Positions 1-8,298 of a stretch of DNA of 15,168 nt are shown here, in pieces. The DNA is from Gammaproteobacteria bacterium (GTDB lineage: Bacteria > Pseudomonadota > Gammaproteobacteria > Pseudomonadales > Litorivicinaceae). Location: the NCBI GenBank assembly GCA_002717305.1, contig PBDH01000014.1, positions 9,536 through 24,703 on the forward strand, written 5' to 3'. Made by a program: the position numbers and the translations under genes. The notes beneath the pieces were generated by a model. That model did not search any database. It had not been told where the DNA came from and saw nothing but the letters and a program-made list of their open reading frames with translations. The stretch's first letter is position 1; each line of letters opens with the position of its first letter.

Positions 1-947
1 ACGAGGGTCTGCAGGGCATCCAAAAATCCAGTTACCTGAAGCTTGGGAATCTGACCACCCCTCAACAACTGCAGGGATTGCACGATGAACTCAATCTCAC
101 GGATTCCGCCACGACCAACTTTGACATTCGTTTCACGACCATTACGACGAACCTCTGACTCAATCTTAGATTTGAGATCGCGAATCGACTCAAAAACACC
201 GAAATCGAGGTATTTTCGATATATAAAAGGTTTCAAGGTCTGTAGCAGATCGGTACCCAAACTAAGATCTCCAGCAACAGGTCTTGCCTTTAGCAGTGCA
301 AAACGCTCCCATTCTCGGCCATGAACCTCGTAATAGTCCTCACAAGCAACCACAGGAATCGCCAATTGACCAGCTGAACCCCAAGGCCGCAGACGTTGAT
401 CAACACGAGCCACAATTCCGTCGGCCGTTTGCGCATCTAGAGACTTTGCCACTTGCCGTATTAATCGGGTGAAATAGTCGCCGTGATCGCGCACGCGGGG
501 GCCCGCGGTTTCACCATCCTCGGCAAAGACACAAAAAATATCGATGTCGGACGATAAGTTGAGTTCTCTACCGCCAAGCTTGCCCATGCCCAAAATCGAG
601 ATTGCTGGATTAGATGGTTCACCAAAAGCTTGATCGAGAATTGCACGATGATGTTGTAACGTCGCATTTAAGGCAGATTGTGCTAGTTGAGTTGTGACCC
701 TAACGGTGTCCGCAAACGAATCGGTACCAATAAGAAGCCTGTTTATCAAGCCAGCCTGTGTTCGATTCCTGAGCCGCCGAGCTTCACGATCAAACTCGGA
801 AGTATTCAATGTAACCAGATTCCGCCAGCTCGCTGAAATCTCTGTCTCTTGGGGTGGCGTCGCTCCAGTACCCAGCAGCCACGAACGCTCTGGATCAAAC
901 TTCTTGGCCCAATTAGATAAAAACCGCGAGTACTCAGTCGGTTCCAC
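1..947 (-). CDS. glnE: Glutamine synthetase adenylyltransferase/adenylyl-removase, N-terminal part (runs off window)
   Basis: GlnE attaches AMP to, and removes it from, a tyrosine of glutamine synthetase in response to PII, tuning cytoplasmic nitrogen assimilation. About 315 codons are visible, covering the N-terminal adenylyl-removase nucleotidyltransferase domain. Visible motifs are GMGKLGGRELN near residue 120, followed by SSDIDIF, whose D-x-D binds metal, then RVDQRLRPWGSAG, EDYYEVHGREWER and VGRGGIREIEFIVQ. All align by eye with E. coli GlnE. The reading frame is open to base 1, so the C-terminal adenylyltransferase domain lies outside the window. The chosen start is GTG at 947-945, preceded by GGGG 7 nt upstream. 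It overlaps the end of the CYTH gene by 14 nt, suggesting translational coupling. The N-terminus is somewhat shorter than in E. coli. The CYTH-glnE order matches E. coli ygiF-glnE. The identity is secure; the exact start is less so. Confidence 0.95.
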   Translation of the reverse strand, partial: MEPTEYSRFLSNWAKKFDPERSWLLGTGATPPQETEISASWRNLVTLNTSEFDREARRLRNRTQAGLINRLLIGTDSFADTVRVTTQLAQSALNATLQHHRAILDQAFGEPSNPAISILGMGKLGGRELNLSSDIDIFCVFAEDGETAGPRVRDHGDYFTRLIRQVAKSLDAQTADGIVARVDQRLRPWGSAGQLAIPVVACEDYYEVHGREWERFALLKARPVAGDLSLGTDLLQTLKPFIYRKYLDFGVFESIRDLKSKIESEVRRNGRETNVKVGRGGIREIEFIVQSLQLLRGGQIPKLQVTGFLDALQTL

Positions 948-1800
948 GCATTGACCCCAAAGATAACTCGACCATCCAGCGCGCGAGACCCAAAGGTAAT
1001 TCGCTCCGTGCAATTGGCTCCCCAAATGTTGCTAAAGCCTCGGGTTCACCAAGCGCCTTGAGAGCAAGATAAGCTTGGTCTGGCGCTGGGCCTGATAGTG
1101 GATCAAGCGCACGACTTAGCCAGTACAGCCAATCTCTTTTTTGACGCGGCCTCAGGTCCCGCATCGGATGTGCAGAGCGAATCAATCGATCTCCACGTTC
1201 AGCTTTGGAAATAACGGCCATGAAAGACGGTAACAAGTCCGCTAACTCACAACCAAACTCGATCATTCGATTCTCATCTCCAGAAATTAATTCCAGTTCA
1301 ATTTCTGAGACCGGTGATTCACGACTACCAACTCGAACCGATCCCTTATCCAAAGAGAGCATGAAATCACAATCAGCATACCCTATAGGCCAATCAGTTC
1401 GCACGAATACATTCTCAAAGACAGGGTTGAGTGATCGATTTTTTATCACTGTGATCACTGGATCGGGAAGAGGAAGCTCATCTAAAGCGCCATAGTCCAA
1501 TGCAGGCTCTAAAATCCTAATGTTACGCTCCTCTCGCCGTGACAACCAACTTTCAACAACGTGACGCACTTTCACAGTCATCTCATGGCGGTTACCAACC
1601 GACCGCGTTCGAATAGCAACACCGTGTTTATGTAGTACGCCTCGATAGTCATAATAAGCATTCTTCAGAGTATCTGTTTGGGCGCCAATATCGCATTGCA
1701 GTAGATCCTCAAGCGCAAGGGATATCCGGTCAACACCACAATCGCGTAATCCGAATTTTAATTCGATCTCAATCGCTTCTGGAGTTGATACCAGATTCAT
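934..1800 (-). CDS. CYTH-domain protein, inorganic triphosphatase-like, without a full CHAD domain
   Basis: This 288-residue protein belongs to the CYTH (triphosphate tunnel metalloenzyme) family, which hydrolyses inorganic triphosphate or related phosphates using acidic and basic residues lining a beta-barrel. The hallmark ExExK motif is seen at residues 11-15 (EIELK), followed by alternating charged beta-strand segments such as TRSVGNRHEMTVKVR and SEIELELISG, typical of the tunnel. E. coli YgiF, also beside glnE, is about 433 residues with a C-terminal CHAD domain. Here only about 80 residues follow the CYTH part, too few for CHAD, so that domain is lost or reduced. The ATG start at 1800 has GGAG 9 nt upstream. 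The gene is divergent from argA and overlaps glnE at its 3' end. The family is secure; the substrate is inferred. Confidence 0.85.
   Translation of the reverse strand: MNLVSTPEAIEIELKFGLRDCGVDRISLALEDLLQCDIGAQTDTLKNAYYDYRGVLHKHGVAIRTRSVGNRHEMTVKVRHVVESWLSRREERNIRILEPALDYGALDELPLPDPVITVIKNRSLNPVFENVFVRTDWPIGYADCDFMLSLDKGSVRVGSRESPVSEIELELISGDENRMIEFGCELADLLPSFMAVISKAERGDRLIRSAHPMRDLRPRQKRDWLYWLSRALDPLSGPAPDQAYLALKALGEPEALATFGEPIARSELPLGLARWMVELSLGSMRGTD
1750..1767. promoter_or_regulatory. Possible ArgR operator (ARG-box-like palindrome) upstream of argA
   Basis: The perfect palindrome GAAT-TTTA-ATTC at 1753-1764 matches the core of the ArgR consensus TGAAT-wwww-ATTCA except for the two outermost bases (C and G here). 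It lies about 70 bp before the argA start. It sits wholly inside the CYTH gene, where the same bases encode the conserved E-L-K-F of the CYTH motif, so it may be only a codon coincidence. ArgR operators normally occur as two boxes 3 bp apart, and I see no second box. Confidence 0.25.
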
Positions 1801-1820
1801 CGCACAATTCTCCGCGAGAA

Positions 1821-1836
1821 GAGGAGTTTAAGTATT
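1821..1836 (+). promoter_or_regulatory. Ribosome binding site that supports an ATT start codon for argA
   Basis: GAGGAG at 1821-1826 is a strong Shine-Dalgarno sequence, followed by a 7-nt spacer and ATT at 1834-1836. The argA frame opens after a TGA at 1786-1788 and contains no ATG, GTG or TTG until TTG at 1957, which lies within the conserved domain. The spacing and homology therefore favour ATT as initiator. Confidence 0.65.
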
Positions 1837-3123
1837 CAAACGCAACCCTTAGTATCCTGGCTTCGAGAGGCAGGACCTTACATCGAGCGTTTCAGAGGTA
1901 AAACCTTTGTCGTTCTACTATCCGACTCGGACCAAGCTGAATCCAGGATCAGCAGATTGGTGGAGGATCTTGTTTTACTCAATGCTTTAGGCGTTCAGCT
2001 TGTCCTCGTACAGAGTACACGTCATACCATTGACTCGTATATCCGTGAGCAAGGTATTGCGAACACTCATCACGGACATCGACGCATTACCGATGAAACA
2101 TTACTTAAAAAAATAATTGAACTGGCTTGCAAAAATGAATTGATCTTTCGAGGGCTCTTTATGCGAGCGCTGGATCGAAACCGAAGTCGCTCTTCTCTGA
2201 TCTCAGGAAACTTTGTTTCGGCAAAACCATTAGGCATCCACGAGGGTATCGACCACAAATTAACTGGTTCCGTAAGGCGTGTCGATGCCGGGGGTATCCG
2301 TCGACAATTAGACGCAGGATCGGTTGTATATTTAGACCACCTGACTCATTCACCTGCCGGTGAACTCTACAATCTAGCCAGCGAGGAAGTGGCTGCCGAG
2401 ACTGCTGTTGCACTTAACGCCGACAAACTCATATTGATGGGCGAAACTTCATATTGCGTGGACCAAAAAGGAGACCACGTTTCTGAATTAGCTCTGTCAT
2501 TAATTGGCACCATAAGATCCAATCAAAATGATGAATTGAAACGTCGTTTGGATGCTGCAGAAAGGGCTGTTCGCAGAGGAGTTGAGCGTTGTCATCTGCT
2601 TGGCACAGGCCTTGATGGCGCAATTTTGACCGAACTAATGACCACCGAAGGAACTGGTACCCTCGTTGCATCACAGCCCACCACGTCTATTCGTCAAGGC
2701 CGAATTGATGATCTACCAGGACTCATTCATTTGCTTGCGCCGATGGAGGAAAATGGCACACTGATTCAAAGGTCTCGCGATAAACTCGAAGCAGAAATAA
2801 ATCATTTTTACGTGATCGAGCAAGATGATCGTATTCTTGGCTCCGCAGCATTATATCCCCTTGACGACCAGTGCGCTGAACTCGCCGCACTGACTGCTGA
2901 CCAAGCCTCACCCGAACACAACATCGGTACCAAATTATTGAGACATATTGAAGAACAAGCTCGGGCTAAATCACTTCAAAGTCTCTTTGTATTAACAACA
3001 CAAGCGAGCGACTGGTTTAAAGAACGTGGCTTTGTGATGTCTTCCATTGAAGAGCTACCAGAAAATCGGCAGGCTCTGTATAACTTTCAGCGAAACTCGC
3101 TGATCCTTAAAAAAGAACTATAA
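1834..3123 (+). CDS. argA: Amino-acid N-acetyltransferase (N-acetylglutamate synthase), ATT start
   Basis: ArgA transfers acetyl from acetyl-CoA to glutamate, the first step of arginine synthesis, and is usually feedback-inhibited by arginine. From ATT at 1834 the protein is 429 residues (E. coli 443). The N-terminal amino-acid-kinase-like domain includes PYIERFRGKTFVVLL near residue 15 and SGNFVSAKPLGI near residue 124. The C-terminal GNAT acetyltransferase domain spans about residues 285-429, with NIGTKLLRHIEEQAR in the acetyl-CoA-binding region and SLFVLTTQASDWFKERGF near the end. Both halves align with E. coli ArgA by eye. Starting at TTG 1957 would delete about 41 residues that align with E. 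coli (including RGKTFV), so the non-canonical ATT is preferred. The gene diverges from the CYTH gene across 33 bp, so its promoter probably lies in CYTH coding sequence. The identity is secure; the start is well supported but unproven. Confidence 0.93.
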   Translation: MQTQPLVSWLREAGPYIERFRGKTFVVLLSDSDQAESRISRLVEDLVLLNALGVQLVLVQSTRHTIDSYIREQGIANTHHGHRRITDETLLKKIIELACKNELIFRGLFMRALDRNRSRSSLISGNFVSAKPLGIHEGIDHKLTGSVRRVDAGGIRRQLDAGSVVYLDHLTHSPAGELYNLASEEVAAETAVALNADKLILMGETSYCVDQKGDHVSELALSLIGTIRSNQNDELKRRLDAAERAVRRGVERCHLLGTGLDGAILTELMTTEGTGTLVASQPTTSIRQGRIDDLPGLIHLLAPMEENGTLIQRSRDKLEAEINHFYVIEQDDRILGSAALYPLDDQCAELAALTADQASPEHNIGTKLLRHIEEQARAKSLQSLFVLTTQASDWFKERGFVMSSIEELPENRQALYNFQRNSLILKKEL

Positions 3124-3131
3124 AACCCACC

Positions 3132-3166
3132 ATAACCGACAAACGTCGGCGCTATTCATCGGTTAT
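3132..3166. repeat. Inverted repeat with a competing inner hairpin, between argA and folA
   Basis: ATAACCGA at 3132-3139 and TCGGTTAT at 3159-3166 form a perfect 8-bp inverted repeat with a 19-nt loop. A shorter hairpin, CCGAC (3136-3140) with GTCGG (3145-3149) and loop AAAC, uses some of the same bases, so the two cannot form together. No clean T-tract follows on the plus strand; on the minus strand GGTGGG then TTTTAT follows. It may be a weak terminator for the convergent argA and folA transcripts. Confidence 0.4.
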
Positions 3167-3210
3167 CTTCGACTGAATCAGACAGACTCGCTCATGCGCC
3201 ATGATTCGCA

Positions 3211-3241
3211 AAACTAGCGCGGTTCTGTCATCAGCTAGTTT
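3211..3241. repeat. Perfect 8-bp inverted repeat near the folA 3' end
   Basis: AAACTAGC at 3211-3218 and GCTAGTTT at 3234-3241 are exact inverted repeats around a 15-nt loop. They lie 34 bp beyond the folA stop. Read on the minus strand the stem ends in GCTAGTTTT, giving a short T-run, so it may act as a weak intrinsic terminator for the folA transcript. The rest of the 3124-3274 gap shows no convincing gene. Confidence 0.4.
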
Positions 3242-3274
3242 AAGTGCATTTACAGACAGTGACCAAAAAGTCAT

Positions 3275-3775
3275 CTACCGCCGATCCCAGATCTCGTAAC
3301 TGTGGGCCGGCGATATCTCGTCTGCGAAATGATCATCAACAGAAATTTGCTCGAAAATCGCTCCATCTGGCGCCTTAAAAAATGCATCCCCCTCGGGTGA
3401 TGCATGCACTTGCGTCACATACATCCGATCTACCAACGCCATCGATTCTTGGTAAATAGTAGCGCCTCCAATCAGCATCACCTCATCAACACCATCCAGC
3501 TCGGCTTGAGCACAAGCCATTTCCAATCCGTCCCGAAGGTTTGAAACAACTCGCACACCAAGTGCTGACCAATCATGATTCCGTGTTACGACCACATTAG
3601 TGCGGCCGGGAAGCGGCTGACCGATAGATTCGAACGTCTTTCGTCCCATGACAACCGGCTTACCCATTGTCACTTGTTTGAAATATTTGAGATCGCTGGG
3701 AAGGTGCCATGGAAGCTTATTATCGATCCCTATAACACCGTTATCTGCCCGAGCAACGATTAGAGAAACTCGCAT
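3275..3775 (-). CDS. folA: Dihydrofolate reductase
   Basis: FolA reduces dihydrofolate to tetrahydrofolate with NADPH, regenerating the cofactor oxidised by thymidylate synthase; it is the target of trimethoprim. The 166-residue length is normal for the family. Visible motifs are GVIGIDNKLPWHLPSDLKYFK, with the catalytic acid at Asp28 and the folate-pocket Phe32; the NADPH-binding MGRKTFESIG at residues 43-52; LPGRTNVVVTR; and LIGGATIYQ near residue 101. The ATG at 3775-3773 shares one base with the thyA stop (TGATG), so folA is probably translationally coupled to thyA, and the two act in the same cycle. It is the last gene of the minus-strand rppH-ptsP-lgt-thyA-folA run. In E. coli folA is not in this cluster. 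Confidence 0.96.
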   Translation of the reverse strand: MRVSLIVARADNGVIGIDNKLPWHLPSDLKYFKQVTMGKPVVMGRKTFESIGQPLPGRTNVVVTRNHDWSALGVRVVSNLRDGLEMACAQAELDGVDEVMLIGGATIYQESMALVDRMYVTQVHASPEGDAFFKAPDGAIFEQISVDDHFADEISPAHSYEIWDRR

Positions 3776-4608
3776 CAGATCGCCACAGGTGCCTTAATAT
3801 GAGGATGAGGATCATATCCTGCGATTAAAATGTCCTCTTCCCGATACCCGATTATCTTTTCTGGTGTGCGACTCAACTTTAGTGTCGGGAGTGGTTTCGG
3901 ATCCCGCGATAATTGTTCACGAGCCTGCTCCAAATGATTTTGATACAGATGAACATCACCACCTGTCCAAATGAAGTCGCCCACTCCAAGTCCACACTGA
4001 TCAGCAATTAAATGTGTTAACAATGCATAACTCGCAACATTGAAGGGAACTCCTAAAAATACATCTGCTGAACGTTGATATAGCTGACAAGACAATGTTC
4101 GATTAGCCACATAGAACTGAAAAAGTGTATGACACGGGGCCAGCGCCATCAGCCCAGCCCGCACATTGTCCTGAGGCGTTTTAGTCTCATCAGGTAGCAG
4201 AGCCGGGTTCCACGTCGAAACCAAATGCCTTCTTGAATCCGGACGGACTTTGATAGAATGAACGACCTCAGTCAATTGATCAATAACACGGCCATCAGAT
4301 GCTGGCCACGAACGCCATTGGGCCCCGTACAAAGGGCCCAATGAACCATCCTCTGTCGCCCACTCATCCCAAATAGAAACGCCATGATCACGTAAGTATT
4401 GAGTATTGGTATCGCCCTGGATAAACCATAACAGTTCATGAACCACAGACTTAACATGGACTTTTTTTGTAGTAACCAGAGGAAAGCCTTGGGTCAAATC
4501 AAAACGCATTTGATGTCCAAAGCGACTAAGGGTCCCCGTGCCTGTTCGATCGTCCTTCTGTATCCCCTGATCCAATAACAGTTGAAGCAAATCAAGATAT
4601 GCGCGCAT
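3775..4608 (-). CDS. thyA: Thymidylate synthase
   Basis: ThyA methylates dUMP to dTMP using methylene-tetrahydrofolate, producing the dihydrofolate that FolA recycles. The protein is 277 residues, against 264 in E. coli. Visible motifs are [11 protein letters not shown] at residues 21-31 (phosphate-binding Arg21), WDEWA near residue 80, [10 protein letters not shown] near 126, the nucleophile Cys159 in [33 protein letters not shown] and GDVHLYQNH. The extra length is largely an insert of about 13 residues (around [12 protein letters not shown]) just before the catalytic cysteine. The ATG at 4608 lies inside the end of lgt, a 17-nt overlap, and the last base of the stop is the first base of folA. 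The lgt-thyA order is the same as in E. coli. Confidence 0.97.
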   Translation of the reverse strand: MRAYLDLLQLLLDQGIQKDDRTGTGTLSRFGHQMRFDLTQGFPLVTTKKVHVKSVVHELLWFIQGDTNTQYLRDHGVSIWDEWATEDGSLGPLYGAQWRSWPASDGRVIDQLTEVVHSIKVRPDSRRHLVSTWNPALLPDETKTPQDNVRAGLMALAPCHTLFQFYVANRTLSCQLYQRSADVFLGVPFNVASYALLTHLIADQCGLGVGDFIWTGGDVHLYQNHLEQAREQLSRDPKPLPTLKLSRTPEKIIGYREEDILIAGYDPHPHIKAPVAI

Positions 4609-5383
4609 TCAGAGGCCCCCTACGTAACATCATTAGCCAGATACCGATCGCAATCATTGGAATCGAAAGCAGCTGCCCCATCGTCATCCAGCTTAACCAA
4701 ATAAATCCCAAATGGGCATCAGGCTCACGAACAAACTCAACTGCGAAACGGAACACCCCATAACCTAATAAAAAAAGCCCCGTCACTTGGCCTAACGGCC
4801 TCGATTTAGACGAAAACGCCCAGACTACTGCAAATAATACGATTCCCTCCAAAGCGAACTGATACAGCTGGCTCGGGTGACGGGAAAGCGCATCGGCTCT
4901 CGGGAAGACCACCCCCCAATCCATATCAGTGGGGCGGCCCCATAGTTCGCCACCGATAAAGTTTCCAAGTCTTCCAAGCCCGAGACCTAAAGGAATCAAA
5001 GGCGCAAGTGCGTCACCTAACGCAAGTGGTTCGATCTGGTGCCGACGAGCGAATACCCAAGTCAGAGCGATCACACCAATAAGCCCACCGTGGAATGCCA
5101 TGCCACCTTCCCAAATAAAAAATAAGGAAAGGGGTTCGTCAGACAATCGTGCCGGCTGATAAAAAATCATATAACCAACCCGTCCGCCCAAAATAACACC
5201 CAGCGCAATCCAAGTTAGGAGATCCGCCATCTGCTCGCGATTAATGGGGAACAGACCGCGGCCAATCCGGTAAATTGCAAGGGCATACCCACTTAAAAAA
5301 CCGAAAACATACATGAGGCCGTACCAATGGATCTGAATAAATCCGAAATCGACGACCACCGGATCAATGACTAAATAAGTCAT
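4592..5383 (-). CDS. lgt: Prolipoprotein diacylglyceryl transferase
   Basis: Lgt is an inner-membrane enzyme that transfers diacylglyceryl from phosphatidylglycerol to the lipobox cysteine of prolipoproteins, the first step of lipoprotein maturation. The 263-residue protein has about seven hydrophobic segments. It shows the essential histidine in [11 protein letters not shown] (His98), the Lgt signature [17 protein letters not shown] (residues 137-153, with Arg138 equivalent to the essential Arg143 of E. coli), [13 protein letters not shown], and EFVREPD with Arg220 corresponding to E. coli Arg239. The ATG at 5383 has AGGAGA about 8 nt upstream. A 61-bp gap separates it from ptsP, and its 3' end overlaps thyA by 17 nt. 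The ptsP-lgt-thyA order matches E. coli and supports the assignment. Confidence 0.97.
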   Translation of the reverse strand: MTYLVIDPVVVDFGFIQIHWYGLMYVFGFLSGYALAIYRIGRGLFPINREQMADLLTWIALGVILGGRVGYMIFYQPARLSDEPLSLFFIWEGGMAFHGGLIGVIALTWVFARRHQIEPLALGDALAPLIPLGLGLGRLGNFIGGELWGRPTDMDWGVVFPRADALSRHPSQLYQFALEGIVLFAVVWAFSSKSRPLGQVTGLFLLGYGVFRFAVEFVREPDAHLGFIWLSWMTMGQLLSIPMIAIGIWLMMLRRGPLNARIS

Positions 5384-5444
5384 GCGATCAGTCTCCTAAA
5401 ACTCGGAAAAATCCCGCTAGCTACAGAAGAAAACAGAATTTCTT

Positions 5445-7739
5445 TCATGAAACTTCCATTACAAACGACTCCCGTAAATTAGGAGGTACCAATAGGTGTA
5501 ATTGCTTTTCCATAAATGCGTGGCCAACTATCCGAAGCACATTTTTACCAGACTCGCTTGCAAGCGCTTTTGTAGCAAGCTGTCTACATTCACGTAAATG
5601 AAAAGCTCCTAAAGCCCTCTTTACAGAAGCAAGCGCGGCGGACGACATTGAAAGTTCATTGAAGCCCAACCCGACTAGTAGTACTGCCGCTAGTGGATCA
5701 CCCGCCATTTCACCGCATAAGGCAACTGGAATATTTGCATTCACGCCGGCTGTTGAGGTGATCTTGAGCGCTCTCAACACTGCCGGGTGAAAACCATCAA
5801 ATATATCAGCGACACGGGCATTTGTGCGGTCAACAGCCAATAAATACTGGGTGAGATCGTTGGATCCAACGGATAAGAAATCTGCTTCTGTTGCTAGCTC
5901 AGGCGCGAGATATACTGCACTAGGTACTTCGATCATAACCCCAACCTCGGGCTTGGTTACACTGATCCCCTCCGCTCTTAGTTCCAGAACGACCCTCTCG
6001 ATTAGGACTCTTGACGCTCGCAATTCCTCTAAAGTTGTAATCATGGGCAATAAAATGCGCAGATTTCCTGAGCCGGAGTTAGCACGCAACATCGCACGAA
6101 TTTGGGTAAGGAAAATTTCTGGATGATCGAGAGTAACCCTTATCCCCCGCCATCCCAAAAATGGATTTTCTTCCTCAATCGAAAAATAAGGAAGACTTTT
6201 GTCGCCGCCAATATCCAGTGTTCGCATAACGACCGGCATCGGTGCATACGTCTCGAGTTCCGCTCTGTACTCGCTCTCTTGTTCATCTTCTGTAGGAAAC
6301 CGGGAGCGGGCCAAAAAAATAAATTCTGTACGATATAAACCAACACCATCAATGAAGCTTCGCTGGCGATCCGACAGATCACCGAACGGCCCAGCATTAA
6401 GCATTAAATGCACACGCGCGCCGTCTTCGGTAATAGCAGCACCGGGCTCAACCTGCTCCAAATCCATTTCGAGAATTGCAGCATCATCAATAGCCCGCTG
6501 ATACTCGGCAAGCACGTGCTCAGATGGCTCTACAATAAGCTCACCACGCCATCCATCAACAATTAAATATGCGCCAGAAATATCGCTGAGTGGTAAATCT
6601 ACTGCACCCATCACCGCCGGAATGCCGAGGCCCCTAGCCAAGATAGCGACGTGAGAGTTTGCGGAGCCTTTGATAGAAACAATTGCCTTTAATGATTTGG
6701 TCACAACCTCTCCTAGCATTACGGGGGTCACGTCTTCCGCGATCAGGATCACATCGTCTGGATATTCAAGGGCTTCAGATTGCTCATGAAGTAATTTAGC
6801 AAGTATCCGACGCCCTAGGTCCAACAAGTCCGTCGCCCGTTCTTTGAGATAGGTATCGTCCATCGCCTCAAAGCGAGCGACCAGATCAAGAACAACATAT
6901 TTGAGTGCTGTCGTTGCAGTCTCTCCAGAGCGAATACGTTGACAGACCTCGCCACTTAATGTGTGATCCTCAAGCATTCTCAAATAAGTATCGAAAAGGG
7001 CCGTTTCTTTTCTCGCCAAATGCTCTGACAGGGAATCGCTGATTTGTCTCAGCTCAGCCTTCACCTCACTAAGTGCTATGTGAAATTCTCCAAGCTCAAG
7101 CTCCGGTTGATCTGTCTTGGCATCTTTAACCCGCCTCAGAATTGCCGGTGGCTGACGCACAAAAGCCGTCCCCGTGGCCACACCACCTATGCCAGCTACA
7201 CCTTTAAAATGCACGTCAGTTGGCTTTTCACCGGTAGTTTGGCTTAAATGCAGCCGGCCAGAGACTTTGGCATGAGCGATCAATGCAGATATCTGAGCAG
7301 CGACTGTGACGAGCAGTGCTTCCTCCTCATCACTGAATTTTCGTTGGGTTGTTTGTTGAACAACAAGAACGCCCAAGATTTCTCTTTGGTGAACGATCGG
7401 CACACCCAAAAACGACTGAAAAATTTCTTCACCAGTTTCCCGCAAAAACCGAAATGCAGGATGATTCGGTGCATCATCAAGATTTACCAACTCTCCTCGG
7501 CTACCTACTGTCCCCACAAGACCTTCAGTCCTGGCAAGGCTAGCTAATCGGACAGAGTCCGGGTTAAGCCCGTCAGTTGCCATCAACAGCCATCGATCGG
7601 TTGACTCGTCTAGTAGGTATACCGAACACACCCCAGTCTGCATCGTATCTTTAATTCGTGTGACTATGATGGTGAGCGCTTCGTCTAAAGTCGCCGCGTC
7701 AGTGACCGCCTGAACCAAGCGCCTCAGAATTTCTAGCAT
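5445..7739 (-). CDS. ptsP: Phosphoenolpyruvate-protein phosphotransferase PtsP (EI-Ntr)
   Basis: PtsP is enzyme I of the nitrogen-related phosphotransferase system. It takes phosphate from phosphoenolpyruvate and passes it to NPr and then EIIA-Ntr, a regulatory chain linked to nitrogen, potassium and envelope control. With the ATG at 7739 it is 764 residues (E. coli 748). An N-terminal GAF domain covers about residues 5-155 ([29 protein letters not shown]). The phospho-histidine is His363 in [17 protein letters not shown]. The C-terminal PEP-binding barrel shows [45 protein letters not shown] and the catalytic Cys675 in [13 protein letters not shown] at 7757 is also in frame, but the family begins at the MLEILRRLV equivalent, and the ATG overlaps the rppH stop by 7 nt (ATGCTAG). 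The rppH-ptsP-lgt order matches E. coli. Confidence 0.96.
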   Translation of the reverse strand: MLEILRRLVQAVTDAATLDEALTIIVTRIKDTMQTGVCSVYLLDESTDRWLLMATDGLNPDSVRLASLARTEGLVGTVGSRGELVNLDDAPNHPAFRFLRETGEEIFQSFLGVPIVHQREILGVLVVQQTTQRKFSDEEEALLVTVAAQISALIAHAKVSGRLHLSQTTGEKPTDVHFKGVAGIGGVATGTAFVRQPPAILRRVKDAKTDQPELELGEFHIALSEVKAELRQISDSLSEHLARKETALFDTYLRMLEDHTLSGEVCQRIRSGETATTALKYVVLDLVARFEAMDDTYLKERATDLLDLGRRILAKLLHEQSEALEYPDDVILIAEDVTPVMLGEVVTKSLKAIVSIKGSANSHVAILARGLGIPAVMGAVDLPLSDISGAYLIVDGWRGELIVEPSEHVLAEYQRAIDDAAILEMDLEQVEPGAAITEDGARVHLMLNAGPFGDLSDRQRSFIDGVGLYRTEFIFLARSRFPTEDEQESEYRAELETYAPMPVVMRTLDIGGDKSLPYFSIEEENPFLGWRGIRVTLDHPEIFLTQIRAMLRANSGSGNLRILLPMITTLEELRASRVLIERVVLELRAEGISVTKPEVGVMIEVPSAVYLAPELATEADFLSVGSNDLTQYLLAVDRTNARVADIFDGFHPAVLRALKITSTAGVNANIPVALCGEMAGDPLAAVLLVGLGFNELSMSSAALASVKRALGAFHLRECRQLATKALASESGKNVLRIVGHAFMEKQLHLLVPPNLRESFVMEVS

Positions 7740-8224
7740 GCCATTGGTCCAGACCAACGTAATGCTGGGGCAAGCTCAATCATCGCTTGCCGGTAAACAT
7801 CTCGCTTAAATGGTACTACCTGGCCTAAGGGGTACCAGTAGCTCACCCACTGGTATGCGTCGAACTCGGGATGGTCGGTCGCATCCAAGTTCGGTCGAAC
7901 AAAAGAGTCCTTTAATGCAAGCAGATACCAGCGTTGTTTTTGGCCAACACACGTTTTCCTGCCACGTGGTCGGACCAAGGATTTGGGGAGCTGATAACGC
8001 AGCCAACCAGCAGTTTTTGCCAACACAAACACTTGATTCTTTGAAATACCAAGCTCCTCACTTAGTTCGCGATAAAGCGTATCTTCAGGGGTCTCACCAG
8101 ATTGCATTCCTCCTTGCGGGAACTGCCACGAATCTTCCCCGAGTCGCCTAGCCCAAAGAACAGAACCGACTGGATGCGCAAGAATAATTCCCACATTTAA
8201 CCTAAAACCGTCCTGATCAATCAT
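7733..8224 (-). CDS. rppH: RNA pyrophosphohydrolase (Nudix), mRNA 5'-end decapping
   Basis: RppH removes pyrophosphate from the 5' triphosphate of mRNAs, opening them to RNase E decay. The protein has 163 residues, close to E. coli (176). The complete Nudix box occupies residues 38-60: Gly38, Glu44, then R52-E53 and E56-E57, ending in G59. Other RppH-specific stretches are the start [15 protein letters not shown], the SWQFPQGG motif, [19 protein letters not shown] and [20 protein letters not shown], all aligning with E. coli RppH. The ATG at 8224 has GGAG about 10 nt upstream. It heads the minus-strand cluster and is divergent from the HAD gene across 74 bp. The RppH-PtsP pairing is conserved across gammaproteobacteria. 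Confidence 0.96.
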   Translation of the reverse strand: MIDQDGFRLNVGIILAHPVGSVLWARRLGEDSWQFPQGGMQSGETPEDTLYRELSEELGISKNQVFVLAKTAGWLRYQLPKSLVRPRGRKTCVGQKQRWYLLALKDSFVRPNLDATDHPEFDAYQWVSYWYPLGQVVPFKRDVYRQAMIELAPALRWSGPMAC

Positions 8225-8298
8225 GACTTGAAACTCTCCAAAATCCCTCGCATTCTTTCAACTTTTAGCAGATCGCTCAATCAAATGAGATAAATTCA

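Noticed and set aside
1957..3123. argA beginning at TTG 1957 (388 residues)
   Set aside because: It removes about 41 residues that align with the E. coli ArgA N-terminus and has no ribosome site at the right distance; ATT 1834 fits better.
7044..7547. Plus-strand open frames within ptsP
   Set aside because: They are shadows of the GAF and linker coding sequence; no signals or family features.
7740..7757. ptsP start at TTG 7757
   Set aside because: ATG 7739 matches the family N-terminus and overlaps the rppH stop in the usual ATG-stop manner.
8259..8285. CAACTT-N16-TCAAA upstream of the HAD gene as a second sigma-E promoter
   Set aside because: One mismatch in the -35, and the predicted transcript start would leave only about 8 nt before the ATG; it is more likely chance in AT-rich intergenic DNA.
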